Source of the DNA: Gammaproteobacteria bacterium
GTDB taxonomy: Bacteria; Pseudomonadota; Gammaproteobacteria; Arenicellales; Spongiicolonaceae
NCBI GenBank assembly: GCA_007570945.1
Contig: RKSH01000206.1
Coordinates: 1 to 5,912, forward strand
Direction: 5' to 3'
Length of the DNA: 5,912 nucleotides
Shown: one piece after another, positions 5,517 through 5,912 of the stretch
How the letters are laid out: each line of letters starts with the position of its first letter
Numbering within the stretch: the first letter of the stretch is position 1
Made by a program: the position numbers and the translations under genes
Notes under the pieces: model-generated
Seen by the model: only the letters and a program-made list of their open reading frames with translations
The model's database searches: none
What the model was told of the DNA's origin: nothing

Positions 5517-5912
5517 TTACCGTTCCAAAACCTCAATCACCCGATGATGATGGTCAACCCCGCTGAACCGGCAAAGTTCCTGCAGGCATGTCGGACTTGT
5601 GATGTTAATTTCCACCAGTTGCCCGCCGATGATGTCGATGCCGCAGAAGGTGATGCCGTGTTTGCGCAGGTCGTCGGTGAGGGCGGCGCAGATTTCCTTG
5701 TCGCGGTTGTCCAGAGTGGCCGGGTGGGCGGCGCCGCCGGCGTCCAGGTTGTTTAACTCGCGGCCCTCGGCATGCACGCGCAACACGGCGCCCAGGGGTT
5801 CGCCGTTCAAGAGCAGAATTCGTTTGTCACCGGCGCGCGCCTCGGGCAGGTATTTTTGCGCCACCACCCAGCGGCTGCCGCCGGCGGTTGCGGCGTTAAT
5901 TAAATCATCATC
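5517..5912 (-). CDS. gshB: Glutathione synthetase, C-terminal part (5' end outside window)
   Basis: GshB joins gamma-glutamylcysteine and glycine with ATP to make glutathione in the cytosol. The visible 131 residues are the C-terminal ATP-grasp part: VVAQKYLPEARAGDKRILLL (16-35), NGEPLGAVLR, NLDAGGAAHPATL (55-67), the metal- and ATP-binding GIDIIGGQLVEINITSP, then a CRFSGVD tail. All align with E. coli GshB (about 315 residues), whose start would lie about 550 bp beyond the right edge. The frame is open through the right edge, so the GTG at 5867 is internal. The stop is TAA at 5519-5517. It faces the same way as the aminotransferase, 184 bp upstream of it, and is probably a separate housekeeping unit. 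Confidence 0.95.
   Translation of the reverse strand, partial: DDDLINAATAGGSRWVVAQKYLPEARAGDKRILLLNGEPLGAVLRVHAEGRELNNLDAGGAAHPATLDNRDKEICAALTDDLRKHGITFCGIDIIGGQLVEINITSPTCLQELCRFSGVDHHHRVIEVLER

Noticed and set aside
4775..5566. Plus-strand frame of 263 codons over the aminotransferase start, the gap and the gshB end
   Set aside because: Most of it is antisense of the aminotransferase N-terminus; there is no family motif and no ribosome binding site.

Overview
The window is a GC-rich stretch of bacterial chromosome, probably from a proteobacterium. That rests on gene content (a GshB-type glutathione synthetase, an omega-aminotransferase, bacterial ureide-pathway enzymes and a type III restriction subunit) and on GC-rich codon third positions. 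I cannot place it more finely. It falls into two blocks that meet at about position 826.

Left block (1 to ~826, plus strand): the C-terminal part of a type III restriction enzyme Res subunit, including its PD-ExK nuclease core. Its base composition is visibly less GC-rich than the rest (single lines sampled by hand gave about 45-58% GC, against about 62-85% on the right).

Right block (~827 to 5912, all minus strand). In transcription order it holds: the end of gshB (entering from the right edge); a 184-bp intergenic gap with a strong ribosome binding site, a possible weak promoter and a large inverted repeat; a class III (omega) aminotransferase; an MFS transporter with the ESWLN signature; uraD (OHCU decarboxylase); alc (allantoicase); and the first half of allA (ureidoglycolate lyase). 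From the transporter onward every gene overlaps the next by 4 to 11 bases, so MFS-uraD-alc-allA reads as one translationally coupled unit, and the aminotransferase lies only 70 bp ahead of it. The pathway logic is purine ring breakdown: OHCU to S-allantoin (UraD), allantoate to ureidoglycolate plus urea (Alc), ureidoglycolate to glyoxylate plus urea (AllA). Allantoinase, HIU hydrolase and a urate oxidase are not in the window. The aminotransferase might consume the glyoxylate, but that is inference.

Three things stand out. First, allA is cut after about codon 89 and joined tail-to-tail to the res gene, so it reads as a broken gene at an island or deletion boundary. Second, UraD has Tyr where the family has its catalytic His, and the following loop is about four residues shorter than in the zebrafish enzyme. 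Third, the tetranucleotide GATC does not occur anywhere in the 5.9 kb, CTAG is also absent, and AGCT occurs once. A linked curiosity is that the rare TTA leucine codons fall only before an A, mostly in Leu-Ile pairs. I found no tRNA, rRNA, CRISPR array or insertion sequence.
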